Below, one piece after another: positions 43,892-53,350 of a DNA stretch of 64,000 nt. Under the pieces are notes generated by a model. It did no database searches. It saw only the letters and a program-made list of their open reading frames with translations, and was not told the origin of the DNA. The stretch comes from Blautia sp. XA-2221 (GTDB lineage Bacteria > Bacillota > Clostridia > Lachnospirales > Lachnospiraceae): NCBI RefSeq assembly GCF_028767025.1, contig NZ_JAJQXX010000005.1:1-64000 (forward strand), read 5' to 3'. Positions within the stretch are counted from its first letter, which is position 1. Every line of letters begins with the position of its first letter. The translations under genes were made by a program, and so were the position numbers.

Positions 43892-44647
43892 ATGAAAACG
43901 ATCACAGAGATAAAAAATGAGTTTGCCTCTGCATCTTCGGAGGAAAAGAAAGCTCTCTGCCGGCTGTATGCAGAGGACCAGAGAAGCGGAGTCAGGAAAC
44001 TGATAGAGAAATGTCATAAAGAAGAACAGGCTCTTGAAAAAGAAATCCTGCGCATGGAACACATGATGGAATATGAACATAAATATGAGCATCTGGGATA
44101 CTTGTGCGGGATTGACGAAGTGGGAAGGGGACCCCTTGCGGGGCCTGTGGTTGCCTGTGCTGTGATCCTTCCGAAAGATCATGGGATTCTTTATCTGAAT
44201 GATTCCAAAAAGCTGACTGCAAAAAAACGCGAGGAACTTTATGAAGTGATTCTTGAGAAGGCGGTTTCGGTGGGGATTGGCATGGCGGGGCCAGCCCGTA
44301 TTGACGAGATCAATATTCTTCAGGCAACCTATGAGGCTATGCGTCAGGCAATAAAAAACCTTTCTGTACAGCCACAGCTGCTTCTGAATGATGCGGTGAC
44401 GATTCCGGCAGTGGAAATCCCTCAGGTTCCCATTATCAAAGGGGATGCTAAAAGCGCCTCTATTGCCGCAGCCAGTATTGTGGCAAAAGTTACAAGAGAC
44501 AGGCTTATGGAGGAGTATGACGCAGCTCTGCCGGAATATGGATTTGCATCTAATAAAGGCTATGGTTCTGCAGAACATATCGAGGCATTGAAAAAGTACG
44601 GGTCGTCCCCCATACACAGAGCCAGTTTTATCACTCATTTTGTATAG
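43892..44647 (+). CDS. rnhB: Ribonuclease HII
   Basis: Cuts the RNA strand of RNA-DNA hybrids and removes misincorporated ribonucleotides. The 251 residues have an N-terminal extension of about 75 residues with a helical character, as in Firmicute RNase HII, then the catalytic core [19 protein letters not shown] (near 71), [13 protein letters not shown] (near 100) and [19 protein letters not shown] (near 185). ATG 43892 is 5 bases after the rbgA stop with GGAG upstream; an earlier in-frame ATG overlaps rbgA and is less likely. Confidence 0.94.
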   Translation: MKTITEIKNEFASASSEEKKALCRLYAEDQRSGVRKLIEKCHKEEQALEKEILRMEHMMEYEHKYEHLGYLCGIDEVGRGPLAGPVVACAVILPKDHGILYLNDSKKLTAKKREELYEVILEKAVSVGIGMAGPARIDEINILQATYEAMRQAIKNLSVQPQLLLNDAVTIPAVEIPQVPIIKGDAKSASIAAASIVAKVTRDRLMEEYDAALPEYGFASNKGYGSAEHIEALKKYGSSPIHRASFITHFV

Positions 44648-44723
44648 AGAAAACCGAAACAGAAATTTGTGTTCGGATACAATTACATAAGATACCCACA
44701 CAGACAGGAAAAGAGAGAGAAAG

Positions 44724-45077
44724 ATTAATAAACGTGAGCTGGGCAGCCGTTATGAGAAGCAGGCGGCTGCTTTTTTGGAACAACAGGGATTATGGATAAA
44801 AGAGCAGAATTTCCGCTGCAGATCCGGGGAAATAGATCTAATTGCCAGAGACGGGAAGTATCTGGTTTTTGTGGAAGTGAAATACAGGCATACGGCTGGC
44901 AGCGGCAGGGCATCTGCAGCGGTAAATAATAAAAAACAGAAAATGATCAGCCGGGCCGCTGTGTTTTATCTTGTGCGTTACGGATATCCGGAGGATACAC
45001 CCTGCAGATTTGATGTTGTGGCTATTGATGGACAGAATATCCAATGGATAAGAAATGCCTTTGATTACTGTGGATAA
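44724..45077 (+). CDS. yraN: YraN family protein (UPF0102), apparent ATT start
   Basis: Restriction-endonuclease-like fold protein of unknown function that follows rnhB in many bacteria. The family N-terminus NKRELGSRYEKQAAAFLEQQ is fully encoded, but the open frame between the stop at 44688 and TTG 44775 contains no ATG, GTG or TTG. ATT at 44724 directly precedes the NKRELG codons and follows AGGAAAAGAGAGAG. Starting there gives 117 residues, the normal family length. Starting at TTG 44775 would delete the conserved helix. The nuclease-like motif GEIDLIARD...FVEVKYR near residues 36-56 is intact. A sequencing error of ATG to ATT is the main alternative. Confidence 0.85.
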   Translation: MNKRELGSRYEKQAAAFLEQQGLWIKEQNFRCRSGEIDLIARDGKYLVFVEVKYRHTAGSGRASAAVNNKKQKMISRAAVFYLVRYGYPEDTPCRFDVVAIDGQNIQWIRNAFDYCG

Positions 45078-45091
45078 AAAGGAGAGATTTC

Positions 45092-45943
45092 ATGAAGATC
45101 GTATGGCATCAGGAACATATGCCTCATATGAATATCAGAGAGAACAATGGAGTGACTTATCTTACATGGCCGGAGTTTGAAAAAATACCGGGCTTTGTAC
45201 ATGGGTTCAGTACCAGGCTGGGAGGCGTCAGCGAAGGAATTTATTCTTCCATGAATCTGAGCTTTACAAGAGGCGATAAGGAGGAGGCTGTGCGGGAAAA
45301 CTATAACAGGATTTCCGCTGCGCTGGGTTTTTCGCCGGAGGATATTGTGACCTCAGATCAGACTCATACGGCCAATGTCTGTGTAATAACAGCCGGGGAC
45401 AGAGGAAACGGAATCACAAAGCCCCGTCCCTACACAGATGTAGACGGAATGGTAACGAATGTGCCGGGGCTTGTGCTGGCAACTTTTTATGCGGACTGTG
45501 TGCCTCTTTACTTTGTGGATCCGGTCCATAAAGCAGTAGGGCTCTCTCATTCCGGATGGAGAGGCACGGCGGCAGGAATCGGGGCGGTTACTGTAAAAAA
45601 ACTTCAGGAGCATTATGGAAGCCGTCCGGAGGATATTTATGCGGCTATAGGACCTTCTATCTGTCAGGACTGCTATGAAGTCAGTGAAGATGTGATCCTG
45701 GAATTTCAGAAAACATTTTCCAGGGAGTTATGGAAAGATATTTTTTACAAAAAAGAAAATGGAAAATATCAGTTGAATCTCTGGGAGGCAAACCGTCAGA
45801 TCCTGCTTGGAGCCGGAGTTCTCCCGGATCATATTTCCATGCCGAATCTCTGTACCTGCTGTAATCCGGAGTTTCTTTACTCTCACAGGGCATCTCAGGG
45901 GAAAAGGGGAAATCTGGGGGCATTTCTGGGAATAAAGCGGTAA
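45092..45943 (+). CDS. pgeF: YfiH/PgeF family purine nucleoside phosphorylase-like protein (peptidoglycan editing factor)
   Basis: Family DUF152, earlier called polyphenol oxidase or laccase-domain protein; members show purine nucleoside phosphorylase/adenosine deaminase activity or edit peptidoglycan precursors. The 283 residues have the metal-binding set: THTANV near 90, ATFYADCVPLYFVD near 130, GLSHSGWRGTAAG near 148, and IGPSICQDCYEV near 188. The Cys and His residues of the zinc site are present. RBS AAAAGGAGAG. It is the last gene of the lepB series and converges on prs. Confidence 0.88.
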   Translation: MKIVWHQEHMPHMNIRENNGVTYLTWPEFEKIPGFVHGFSTRLGGVSEGIYSSMNLSFTRGDKEEAVRENYNRISAALGFSPEDIVTSDQTHTANVCVITAGDRGNGITKPRPYTDVDGMVTNVPGLVLATFYADCVPLYFVDPVHKAVGLSHSGWRGTAAGIGAVTVKKLQEHYGSRPEDIYAAIGPSICQDCYEVSEDVILEFQKTFSRELWKDIFYKKENGKYQLNLWEANRQILLGAGVLPDHISMPNLCTCCNPEFLYSHRASQGKRGNLGAFLGIKR

Positions 45944-45999
45944 GAAAGAAGTTTGTTTGAAAGCTGTGGGATACCCTGAATTATAAATAAAAGCGCAAA

Positions 46000-46037
46000 A
46001 AAGCACAGATACCTTACCGGAAGGTCTGTGCTTTTTG
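46000..46037. terminator. Bidirectional terminator between pgeF and prs
   Basis: AAAGCACAGA...ACCTT pairs with AAGGT...CTGTGCTTT with one bulged T. T-tracts on both strands serve the two convergent genes. Confidence 0.85.
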
Positions 46038-46059
46038 TTAATCTACTGCAAAAATCGGA

Positions 46060-47232
46060 TTACTGTCCGTTTACTCTGTTCATAAGATCCATGATCTTTT
46101 CGTTGCTGGAGCGTACTTTTTCAACAGAAACGTCATGATTGATAATATCGATAATACTTGCAAGATATTTGCTCATATTTGCTTCTACGTAGTACGGTTT
46201 GGTAAGAAGCTCCGGAATACGGTAGTTCAGGTTTGTGGTGATAACCTTATCGATCCAGCCTTTTTCGTAATACTCATCGAATTTAGCCAGTCCGTCTGTA
46301 AACAGTCCGTATGTAGTGCAGATAAATACACGTTTTGCGTGACGTTCTTTGATCTGTTTTGCCACGTCCAGCATACTCTCACCGGAGGAGATCATATCGT
46401 CAATGATAACAACGTCCTTGCCTTCTACGGAATCACCAAGGAATTCATGTGCCACGATTGGATTCTTTCCGTTTACGATAGTAGAGTAATCTCTTCTTTT
46501 ATAGAACATACCCATGTCTACGCCAAGGATATTGGAGAAATAAACAGCTCTTGACATAGCGCCTTCATCCGGGCTGATGATCATAAGGTGATCGTTGTCC
46601 AGTTTGAAGTCGGGAACATTTTTTACAAGGGCTTTCAGGAACTGATAGGTTGGGAAAAAGTTATCAAATCCATTCAGCGGGATGGAGTTCTGTACACGGG
46701 GATCGTGAGCGTCAAAAGTAATGAAGTTGGATACGCCCATATCGCTTAATTCCTTCAGGGCCAGAGCACAGTCCAGAGATTCTCTCTTGGAACGGCGGTG
46801 CTGACGTCCCTCATACAGAAACGGCATGATCACATTGATCCTGCGGGCTTTTCCTGTGGCTGCGGAAATGATTCTTTTCAGATCTTGGTAATGATTGTCC
46901 GGAGACATATGGTTTTCGTGACCGCATACCGTATAGGTTTCGTTGTAATTTGTAACATCTACCATAATAAAAAGGTCTGTTCCGCGGACAGATTCTTTAA
47001 TATAGCCTTTTCCTTCTCCGGTACCGAAGCGCACACATTCACATTCTACAAGAAAGGAAGGTTCACAGTATCCCTGAGGGATAATCTCTGTTTTTTTTCT
47101 GGCAACCAGCTCTTTACGGAATTTTACAAGTTTCTTGTCAACCTCCCTTGCAAGATCCTGACAGCCGGAAAGGGCTGCAATTCGAATCGGCGCAACCGGA
47201 AGGGATTTTTCAAGTAACTCTATATTCGGCAT
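46060..47232 (-). CDS. prs: Ribose-phosphate pyrophosphokinase (long form)
   Basis: Makes PRPP from ribose 5-phosphate and ATP for nucleotide, His and Trp synthesis. Recognisable parts in the 390 residues are MPFLYEGRQHRRSKRES near residue 155, ITFDAHDPRVQNSIPL near 189, and the PRPP loop VVIIDDMISSGESMLD near 275. It is about 75 residues longer than the classical enzyme of about 315 residues, with an extended N-terminal half. I recognise this as the long clostridial form, but I have not checked activity-defining residues. It has its own promoter on the - strand and its own converging terminator. Confidence 0.88.
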   Translation of the reverse strand: MPNIELLEKSLPVAPIRIAALSGCQDLAREVDKKLVKFRKELVARKKTEIIPQGYCEPSFLVECECVRFGTGEGKGYIKESVRGTDLFIMVDVTNYNETYTVCGHENHMSPDNHYQDLKRIISAATGKARRINVIMPFLYEGRQHRRSKRESLDCALALKELSDMGVSNFITFDAHDPRVQNSIPLNGFDNFFPTYQFLKALVKNVPDFKLDNDHLMIISPDEGAMSRAVYFSNILGVDMGMFYKRRDYSTIVNGKNPIVAHEFLGDSVEGKDVVIIDDMISSGESMLDVAKQIKERHAKRVFICTTYGLFTDGLAKFDEYYEKGWIDKVITTNLNYRIPELLTKPYYVEANMSKYLASIIDIINHDVSVEKVRSSNEKIMDLMNRVNGQ

Positions 47233-47290
47233 AATTTTCCTCCTGAGTTTTGTTTATATTTTGTTTATATAAAAATGAAACTATAATACA

Positions 47291-47319
47291 TTTATATCAT
47301 TTGCCCTAAAGCCCGTCAA
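47291..47319 (-). promoter_or_regulatory. Promoter of prs
   Basis: On the - strand TTGACG (47314-47319) and TATAAA (47291-47296) are separated by 17 bases. Confidence 0.7.
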
Positions 47320-47544
47320 GGAATTTATTGTTTTTTCTAAACTAAAAAGCATATTGTACGCAAAAATGTACGCGATTCCGGCAGAGTGGAAGAAGGAACA
47401 AATCTGTCTGCCTCAAATCTGATGAAGAGTATTTTGTCAGGTCAGTGACGGGATTTTACCGGCAAAATGTGAAAACATCCTGTTAAATATTGCCTGTGAA
47501 CGGGTGTCTTTGAGACTTCTGTGTAAAACTGCCGCGCTTAATGC

Positions 47545-47572
47545 TTGACAACGGCAGCGAGGGTGATATAAA
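47545..47572 (+). promoter_or_regulatory. Promoter of the DUF512 radical-SAM gene
   Basis: TTGACA at 47545-47550 and TATAAA at 47567-47572 with a 16-base spacer. Its position within the open frame upstream of 47670 shows that the longer reading from 47541 is not the coding start. Confidence 0.65.
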
Positions 47573-47669
47573 ATTTGCAGTTGTTTTTTATGTGCAAAAT
47601 TGTTATGATGGTTACAGCTTACAGTGCAGACAGCAGGCGGTGTCTGTACAGGCGGAAGAAAGGGATTTT

Positions 47670-49052
47670 ATGAAAAAAAAGAAGCACATCATCTCCAGAG
47701 TCCTGCCGGGAAGTATTGCCCAGGAACTGGAGCTTGAGCCGGGAGATGTCCTGGCAGCTATAAATGACACTCCGGTAGAGGATGTTTTTGATTATCGTTA
47801 TCTGATGAACGATGAATTTGTGACACTTCTGGTTGAAAAAGCAGACGGCGAGCTGTGGGAGCTGGAAGTGGAAAAAGAATATGAGGAAGATCTGGGGATC
47901 GAGTTTGAAAACGGGCTTATGGACGAGTACCGTTCCTGCACCAATCACTGTATCTTCTGTTTTATTGACCAGATGCCTCCGGGAATGAGAGAAACGCTTT
48001 ACTTTAAGGATGATGATTCCAGGCTTTCTTTTCTCCAGGGGAATTATGTAACTCTGACCAATATGAGCCAGAAGGATATTGACCGTATCATACAGTACCG
48101 TCTGGAACCGATTAATATTTCGTTTCAGACTATGAATCCTGAGCTTCGTTGCAAAATGCTCCATAACCGTTTTGCAGGAGAGGCTCTTTTAAAGGTAAAC
48201 AAGCTTTATGAGGCCGGGATCACCATGAACGGACAGATTGTTCTCTGTAAAGGTGTGAATGACGGAAAAGAACTGGAATTCAGTCTTGAAAAGCTTTCCG
48301 CATATGCGCCTGTGCTTCAGACAGTATCTGTAGTACCGGTAGGCCTTTCAAAGTTTCGCCAGGGGCTGTATCCTCTGGAGCCTTTTGAGAAAGAGGATGC
48401 AGAAAAGGTTCTGGAGCAGATCCACCGCTGGCAGGAAAAGATGTTCCGGGAGCATGGGATCCATTTTGTGCATGCCTCTGATGAGTGGTATCTTCTTGCC
48501 GGACAGGAACTTCCGGAGGAAGAACGTTATGACGGATATCTTCAGCTGGAAAATGGCGTGGGGATGCTGAGGCTTCTGGAAAAAGAAGTGCGCAGTGCAG
48601 TGGATGCCCGCCCGGGAGATGACAGGATAGCAAAAATGACCATTGCCACAGGAAAGCTTGCAGGTCCATACCTGGAAAAATGTGTAAAAATGATACAGGA
48701 AAAATATCCGAATATAAAAATTCAGGTAAAGGTGATCACTAATAATTTCTTTGGAGAACGTATCACGGTTTCAGGCCTTATCACAGGAACAGATCTGAAA
48801 AATCAGCTTGCGGAACTGGATCTGGGAGAACGGCTTCTGATCCCCTGCAATATGCTCCGCAGCGGGGAGGATATTTTTCTTGATGATGTTTCTGTGCGGG
48901 AACTGGAAGAGGCGCTGGGAACAGAAATTGTAGTTGTAGATGAAAACGGAGCAGATCTGGTATCTTCTGTACTGGATGCGCCGGATCATAATAAACAGAT
49001 AAGGAGACAGATGTATGAGCAAACCAGTAGTAGCCATCGTGGGCAGGCCTAA
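47670..49052 (+). CDS. DUF512 family radical-SAM protein with N-terminal PDZ domain
   Basis: The 460 residues begin with a PDZ-like segment ([19 protein letters not shown] near residue 7), then a radical-SAM-like core with cluster motif C-x3-C-x2-C in [17 protein letters not shown] near 89, and a C-terminal DUF512 domain. It is conserved beside der in many Clostridia and its reaction is unknown. ATG 47670 follows GAAAGG; the longer in-frame reading from 47541 runs over the promoter. The 3' end overlaps the der start by 38 bases, linking the two genes. Confidence 0.87.
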   Translation: MKKKKHIISRVLPGSIAQELELEPGDVLAAINDTPVEDVFDYRYLMNDEFVTLLVEKADGELWELEVEKEYEEDLGIEFENGLMDEYRSCTNHCIFCFIDQMPPGMRETLYFKDDDSRLSFLQGNYVTLTNMSQKDIDRIIQYRLEPINISFQTMNPELRCKMLHNRFAGEALLKVNKLYEAGITMNGQIVLCKGVNDGKELEFSLEKLSAYAPVLQTVSVVPVGLSKFRQGLYPLEPFEKEDAEKVLEQIHRWQEKMFREHGIHFVHASDEWYLLAGQELPEEERYDGYLQLENGVGMLRLLEKEVRSAVDARPGDDRIAKMTIATGKLAGPYLEKCVKMIQEKYPNIKIQVKVITNNFFGERITVSGLITGTDLKNQLAELDLGERLLIPCNMLRSGEDIFLDDVSVRELEEALGTEIVVVDENGADLVSSVLDAPDHNKQIRRQMYEQTSSSHRGQA

Positions 49053-50340
49053 TGTGGGCAAGTCCACGCTGTTTAATGCCCTTGCCGGAGAGATGATTTC
49101 TATTGTAAAAGATACTCCGGGCGTTACAAGAGACAGGATTTATGCAGAAGTGACATGGCTGGATAAATCCTTTACCATGATCGATACAGGCGGAATCGAG
49201 CCGGAAAGCGGGGATATTATTTTATCCCAGATGAGAGAGCAGGCTCAGATCGCCATTGACACTGCAGATGTGATCGTTTTTATCACAGATGTACAGCAGG
49301 GGCTGGTGGATTCTGATGCGAAAGTGGCAGATATGCTCCGCCGCAGCAAAAAGCCTGTAGTGCTTGTAGTAAATAAGGTGGACAGCCTTCAGAAATATAT
49401 GATGGACGTTTATGAGTTCTATAATCTGGGAATCGGTGAGCCGATTGCTATTTCCGCTGCAAACCGCACCGGTCTGGGCGATATGCTGGACGAGGTGGTA
49501 AAAGAATTTCCGGAAGATGCAGACACAGAGGAAGAGGATGATATTCCGAAGATCGCTGTTGTAGGAAAACCCAATGTAGGAAAATCATCCCTGATCAATC
49601 ATCTTCTGGGAGAAGACCGTGTGATCGTTTCGGATATTGCCGGAACAACCAGAGACGCAGTTGATGCCAGAGTGAAGTGGCAGGGACGGGATTATACTTT
49701 TATTGATACAGCCGGTCTTCGCCGAAAGGGCAAGGTAAAAGAGGAGATTGAGCGCTACAGTGTGATCCGGACAGTAACCGCTGTGGAGCGGGCTCATGTG
49801 GTGGTGATTGTTATTGACGCTACGGAAGGTGTTACAGAGCAGGATGCAAAAATTGCCGGGATCGCTCATGAAAGAGGTAAGGGCGTGATCATTGCCGTAA
49901 ATAAATGGGACGCCATTGAAAAGGATGACAAAACCATTTATAAACACACCAACCGTATCCGTGAGGTTCTGGCATATATGCCTTATGCGGAGCTTGTGTT
50001 TATTTCTGCAAAAACAGGACAGAGGATCAACCGTCTGTTTGAGACCATTGACGCAGTAATTGAAAATCAGACTCTGCGTATCCAGACAGGTGTGTTGAAC
50101 GAGATTCTTTCAGAGGCCATTGCCATGCAGCAGCCGCCTTCAGACAGAGGCAAACGTCTGAAGATTTATTATATGACTCAGGTGGGAGTAAGACCGCCGA
50201 CATTTGTGATCTTTGTCAATGACAGAGAGCTTATGCATTTTTCTTATACCAGATATCTGGAAAATAAGATCCGCGATGCATTTGGGTTCAGAGGAACTTC
50301 TCTGAAATTTATCATCCGTCAGAGGGGAGAAAAGGAATAG
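49015..50340 (+). CDS. der: Ribosome-associated GTPase Der (EngA)
   Basis: Essential GTPase with two tandem G domains acting in 50S assembly. In the 441 residues, domain 1 has [16 protein letters not shown] (near 10), DTPGVTRDR and NKVDSLQ (near 118). Domain 2 has [16 protein letters not shown] (near 185), DTAGLRRKG and [10 protein letters not shown] (near 297). A KH-like C-terminal domain (about 350-441) follows. RBS AAGGAG. It overlaps the DUF512 gene by 38 bases and is followed by plsY and gpsA. Confidence 0.97.
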   Translation: MSKPVVAIVGRPNVGKSTLFNALAGEMISIVKDTPGVTRDRIYAEVTWLDKSFTMIDTGGIEPESGDIILSQMREQAQIAIDTADVIVFITDVQQGLVDSDAKVADMLRRSKKPVVLVVNKVDSLQKYMMDVYEFYNLGIGEPIAISAANRTGLGDMLDEVVKEFPEDADTEEEDDIPKIAVVGKPNVGKSSLINHLLGEDRVIVSDIAGTTRDAVDARVKWQGRDYTFIDTAGLRRKGKVKEEIERYSVIRTVTAVERAHVVVIVIDATEGVTEQDAKIAGIAHERGKGVIIAVNKWDAIEKDDKTIYKHTNRIREVLAYMPYAELVFISAKTGQRINRLFETIDAVIENQTLRIQTGVLNEILSEAIAMQQPPSDRGKRLKIYYMTQVGVRPPTFVIFVNDRELMHFSYTRYLENKIRDAFGFRGTSLKFIIRQRGEKE

Positions 50341-50348
50341 GAGCGGTT

Positions 50349-50996
50349 ATGGAGCGTTTGATTTGTCTGGCCATCGGATATGTATGCGGGCTGTTTCAGA
50401 CTTCTTACATCATCGGAAGGCTTCATAAAACAGATATCAGAGAACACGGAAGTGGAAATGCGGGAACAACCAATGCCCTGCGTACCTTTGGAAAAAAGGC
50501 GGGGATCTTAACACTTCTGGGAGACTGCCTGAAGTGTGTGGCGGCGATTGTTCTTGTGCGTGTTTTCTTTGGAAAGACTTGTGGAGATATTCTTCCGCTG
50601 CTGAGCCTGTATGCGGCGGCAGGCTGCATTCTTGGACACAATTTTCCTTTTTACCTGAAGTTTCGGGGAGGAAAGGGGATTGCTGCTTCTGTTGGGTTTA
50701 TCCTTGCTTTTGACTGGAGGATCTTTCTGGTTTGCGCAGTGATCTTTTTTGTGCTGTTTTTTACGACTCACTATGTTTCTTTCTGCTCCCTGAGCGCTTA
50801 TCTGGCTGCTTTTGCGGCAATCGTCATTCTGGGACAGGGAGGCGCCTATGGCATGGATGCTTCTCATACAACAGAAATGTATGTAGTTATGGGATTTCTT
50901 ACAGCTCTTGCTTTTTTCCGCCACAGAGCAAATATACTGCGGCTGGCAAAAGGCACGGAGAATCGTGTTTATCTTGGAAAAACAGGTAAAAAATAA
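50349..50996 (+). CDS. plsY: Acyl-phosphate:glycerol-3-phosphate acyltransferase PlsY
   Basis: Membrane enzyme that makes lysophosphatidic acid using acyl-phosphate. The 215 residues have about five membrane segments and the three conserved motifs: SGNAGTTNALRTFGKKAG near 36, GHNFPFYLKFRGGKGIA near 97, and a third motif near the C-terminal end. It starts 8 bases after der behind AGGAG. gpsA, which makes its glycerol-3-phosphate substrate, follows. Confidence 0.94.
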   Translation: MERLICLAIGYVCGLFQTSYIIGRLHKTDIREHGSGNAGTTNALRTFGKKAGILTLLGDCLKCVAAIVLVRVFFGKTCGDILPLLSLYAAAGCILGHNFPFYLKFRGGKGIAASVGFILAFDWRIFLVCAVIFFVLFFTTHYVSFCSLSAYLAAFAAIVILGQGGAYGMDASHTTEMYVVMGFLTALAFFRHRANILRLAKGTENRVYLGKTGKK

Positions 50997-51020
50997 GAAA
51001 GGTCAAAAAAGGTGGAGAAA

Positions 51021-52031
51021 ATGGCAAAAGTAAGTGTGTTGGGAGCAGGAAGCTGGGGAACTGCTCTGTCTCTTCTTCTCTGTAAAAACGGCCATGAGGT
51101 AACGCTCTGGTCTGCTCTTGAGGATGAAGTGCGCATGCTTTGTGAAAAGAGAGAGCATGAGTCCAAGCTTCCCGGAGTGCGTCTTCCGGAGGACATGAAG
51201 ATCACTGCGGATCTGGAGGGCTGCCTTAAAGATCCGGATGTGGCAGTGCTGGCAGTGCCTTCTCCTTTTACCAGAAGTACAGCTCACAGAATGGAGCCTT
51301 TTGTAAAAAAAGGACAGATCATTGTGAATGTGGCAAAAGGTGTAGAAGAACATACTCTGATGACTTTAAGTGAGATCATCAGTGAGGAGATCCCTCAGGC
51401 AGATGTCTGTGTGCTGTCAGGTCCGAGTCATGCTGAGGAAGTGGGAAAAGGTCTTCCGACGACCTGTGTAGTCAGTGCGGAAAAAAGAGAGACTGCGGAA
51501 TATCTGCAGGGGATTTTTATGAGTCCTGTTTTCCGTGTGTACACCACTCCGGATATTCTGGGGGTGGAGCTTGGAGGCGCACTGAAAAATGTGATTGCCC
51601 TTGCGGCAGGTACAGCGGACGGTCTGGGATATGGAGATAATACCAAAGCTGCTCTGATTACCAGAGGAATTGCGGAAATTTCTCGTCTGGGTACAAAAAT
51701 GGGCGCAAGAGCGGAAACTTTTTATGGTCTTTCCGGAATCGGCGATCTGATTGTAACCTGTGCCAGCGTTCACAGCCGTAACAGAAAAGCCGGCTACCTT
51801 ATGGGAAAAGGATATACCATGCAGGAAGCTATGGATGAAGTGAAAATGGTGGTGGAAGGCGTTTATTCGGCCAGAGCGGCAAAAAGTCTTGCAGAAAAAT
51901 ATCAGGTTGAAATGCCGATTATTGAAGAAGTGAACAAAGTGCTTTTTGAAGATAAGTCTGCGGCAGACGCAGTGCGTGATCTGATGCTCAGAGATAAAAA
52001 GGTGGAGACACCTATGCTTCCCTGGCAGTAA
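51021..52031 (+). CDS. gpsA: NAD(P)H-dependent glycerol-3-phosphate dehydrogenase
   Basis: Reduces dihydroxyacetone phosphate to glycerol 3-phosphate for phospholipid synthesis. The 336 residues show the Rossmann start VSVLGAGSWGTALSLLL, the GPSHAEEV motif near 134, the catalytic Lys region GALKNVIALAAGTADGL near 185, and GDNTKAALITRG near 203. I chose ATG 51021 behind AAGGTGG; a GTG nine bases upstream is possible. It works with plsY and shares its operon. Confidence 0.95.
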   Translation: MAKVSVLGAGSWGTALSLLLCKNGHEVTLWSALEDEVRMLCEKREHESKLPGVRLPEDMKITADLEGCLKDPDVAVLAVPSPFTRSTAHRMEPFVKKGQIIVNVAKGVEEHTLMTLSEIISEEIPQADVCVLSGPSHAEEVGKGLPTTCVVSAEKRETAEYLQGIFMSPVFRVYTTPDILGVELGGALKNVIALAAGTADGLGYGDNTKAALITRGIAEISRLGTKMGARAETFYGLSGIGDLIVTCASVHSRNRKAGYLMGKGYTMQEAMDEVKMVVEGVYSARAAKSLAEKYQVEMPIIEEVNKVLFEDKSAADAVRDLMLRDKKVETPMLPWQ

Positions 52032-52066
52032 GAAAAGCAGGAAAAAAGAAAAAGATAAAAACGAAA

Positions 52067-52110
52067 GCGCCTGTCCGCGTCTGATATATCAGATGTGGAC
52101 AGGCGCTTCT
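52067..52110. terminator. Terminator between gpsA and the aldo/keto reductase gene
   Basis: GCGCCTGTCC (52067-52076) pairs with GGACAGGCGC (52097-52106), with an inner TCTGATATATCAGA helix, and TTCTGTT follows. It serves the convergent genes. Confidence 0.85.
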
Positions 52111-52131
52111 GTTAAGTCTGCCTGATTACAG

Positions 52132-52959
52132 TTATAATGGGATCCCTCTTAAATCTTCCGGAACATGGGAACTGTGATAATCCTGGTTCAGAGTATCCAG
52201 AAGATCCATGTCCTCCTGGTCAATGGTAAAATCAAAAATTCTTGCATTGGAAGCAATACGTTCCGGGTTGGTTGATTTGGGAATTACAGAAATTCCTTTC
52301 TGCACAGCCCAGCGAAGTCCTACCTGAGCCGGCGTGTGTGCATATTTTGTTCCCAGGACACAGAGAACATCGTGATCCAGATAAGCTCCTCTTGCCAGAG
52401 GCGCATAGGCCTGTACCTGTATACCGTTGTCCTGACAGTAGTCGATCAGTTCTTTTGGATAGCATAATGGATGACATTCGATCTGATTTACAGCCGGGAC
52501 AATGCCGGAGACTTTTTTCAGTTCTTCCAGATTATGGATGTTAAAGTTACTGACGCCAATAGAACGGGCGCGTCCGGAGCTTAATATTTTTTCCATTTCT
52601 TTCCATGTACTCAGATAACAGCCGGGTACCGGCCAGTGAACCAGATAGAGGTCAATGTAATCCAGTCCCAGACGGTCAAGGCTTCTCTGAAAGGCTCCGC
52701 TTATATCGCCCAGGCGCTGGGCGGTATTCCAGACTTTGGTGGTGACAAACAGTTCTTTTCTGGAAACGCCGCATCTGGCGATTCCTTTGCCCACGCTTTC
52801 TTCGTTTTTGTAAACAGAAGCAGTGTCAACCAGGCGATAACCATTTTGTACGGCTGTGATCACAGCATTTTCTGCTTCACCTTCTCCGGTAGCTTTATAT
52901 ACACCCAGTCCTAAAAGGGGCATTTTCTGATCGTTGTTTAAAAATACAGCGGTTGTCAA
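52132..52959 (-). CDS. Aldo/keto reductase
   Basis: NADPH-dependent carbonyl reductase of the AKR superfamily, substrate unknown. The 275 residues contain the catalytic set: Asp and Tyr in LVDTASVYKNEESVGKGI near residue 43, Lys in LFVTTKVWNTAQR near 71, and His in DLYLVHWPVPG near 105. SIGVSNFNIHNLEEL near 137 and the NADPH-site ISVIPKSTNPERI near 230 follow. It sits convergent with gpsA and divergent from the nickel-protein operon. The - strand -10 at 53029-53034 is extended but has a weak -35. Confidence 0.92.
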   Translation of the reverse strand: MTTAVFLNNDQKMPLLGLGVYKATGEGEAENAVITAVQNGYRLVDTASVYKNEESVGKGIARCGVSRKELFVTTKVWNTAQRLGDISGAFQRSLDRLGLDYIDLYLVHWPVPGCYLSTWKEMEKILSSGRARSIGVSNFNIHNLEELKKVSGIVPAVNQIECHPLCYPKELIDYCQDNGIQVQAYAPLARGAYLDHDVLCVLGTKYAHTPAQVGLRWAVQKGISVIPKSTNPERIASNARIFDFTIDQEDMDLLDTLNQDYHSSHVPEDLRGIPL

Positions 52960-53028
52960 AACAGTTCCTCCTTGCTTTTGGCCTGTTTCAGACCGTTTCC
53001 AACATATTTGTTTGCTCGCATGTGTGCT

Positions 53029-53037
53029 ATTATACCA
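53029..53037 (-). promoter_or_regulatory. Extended -10 promoter of the aldo/keto reductase gene
   Basis: On the - strand TGGTATAAT is an extended -10 with consensus TATAAT. The -35 region 17 bases upstream reads GTTCTT and is weak. Confidence 0.45.
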
Positions 53038-53100
53038 TATAAATGTGAAAGAAGAACATCAAATTTATTAAATATTTACTACGAACAGTCTGGAATATAT

Positions 53101-53164
53101 TATGTTAATAAAAAAACATTAATGTTATAAAAATAACAAAAAAATAATGTTATAGATAAATAAC
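53101..53164. repeat. AT-rich inverted repeats in the divergent gap
   Basis: Two units GTTAT-N4-ATAAC (53124-53137) and GTTAT-N6-ATAAC (53149-53164) lie 25 bases apart, preceded by the related TGTTAATA...TTAATGT. This 391-base gap (52960-53350) also contains promoters for both flanking genes and no coding sequence. Confidence 0.6.
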
Positions 53165-53228
53165 ACAAAGATTCAGAGGCAGAAGGAAAGATTTCCTGTG
53201 ATTTTATATGAATTTAATGATTATCTCC

Positions 53229-53257
53229 TTGCTTATCCAGGGGGGAAGATGTATAAT
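53229..53257 (+). promoter_or_regulatory. Promoter of the nickel-handling operon
   Basis: TTGCTT at 53229-53234, a 17-base spacer and TATAAT at 53252-53257; predicted start near 53264. Confidence 0.7.
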
Positions 53258-53290
53258 AACCATAATTGATAAATTCTTGTCATAAGTCTG

Positions 53291-53307
53291 CACTTTTTTA
53301 AAAAGTG
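53291..53307. promoter_or_regulatory. 17-base palindrome in the leader of the His-rich gene
   Basis: CACTTTTT-T-AAAAAGTG is perfectly symmetric about one T and lies about 27 bases after the predicted transcription start. It is a candidate operator for a metal or redox regulator, or a weak hairpin. Confidence 0.4.
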
Positions 53308-53350
53308 TAGCTTCTGTTTCCTGTTGGAGGCAGAGAAAGGAGAAGACAAA

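Larger units (their letters stand above)
47233..47669. other. Intergenic region between divergent prs and the DUF512 gene
   Basis: It holds the - strand prs promoter, the + strand promoter of the DUF512 gene, and a direct repeat TGTACGC at 47355 and 47367 (12-base spacing). I see no further gene. Confidence 0.6.

Noticed and set aside
44775-45077. yraN beginning at TTG 44775
   Set aside because: It would remove the conserved N-terminal helix whose codons are present upstream without interruption, so a start at ATT 44724 fits the family better.
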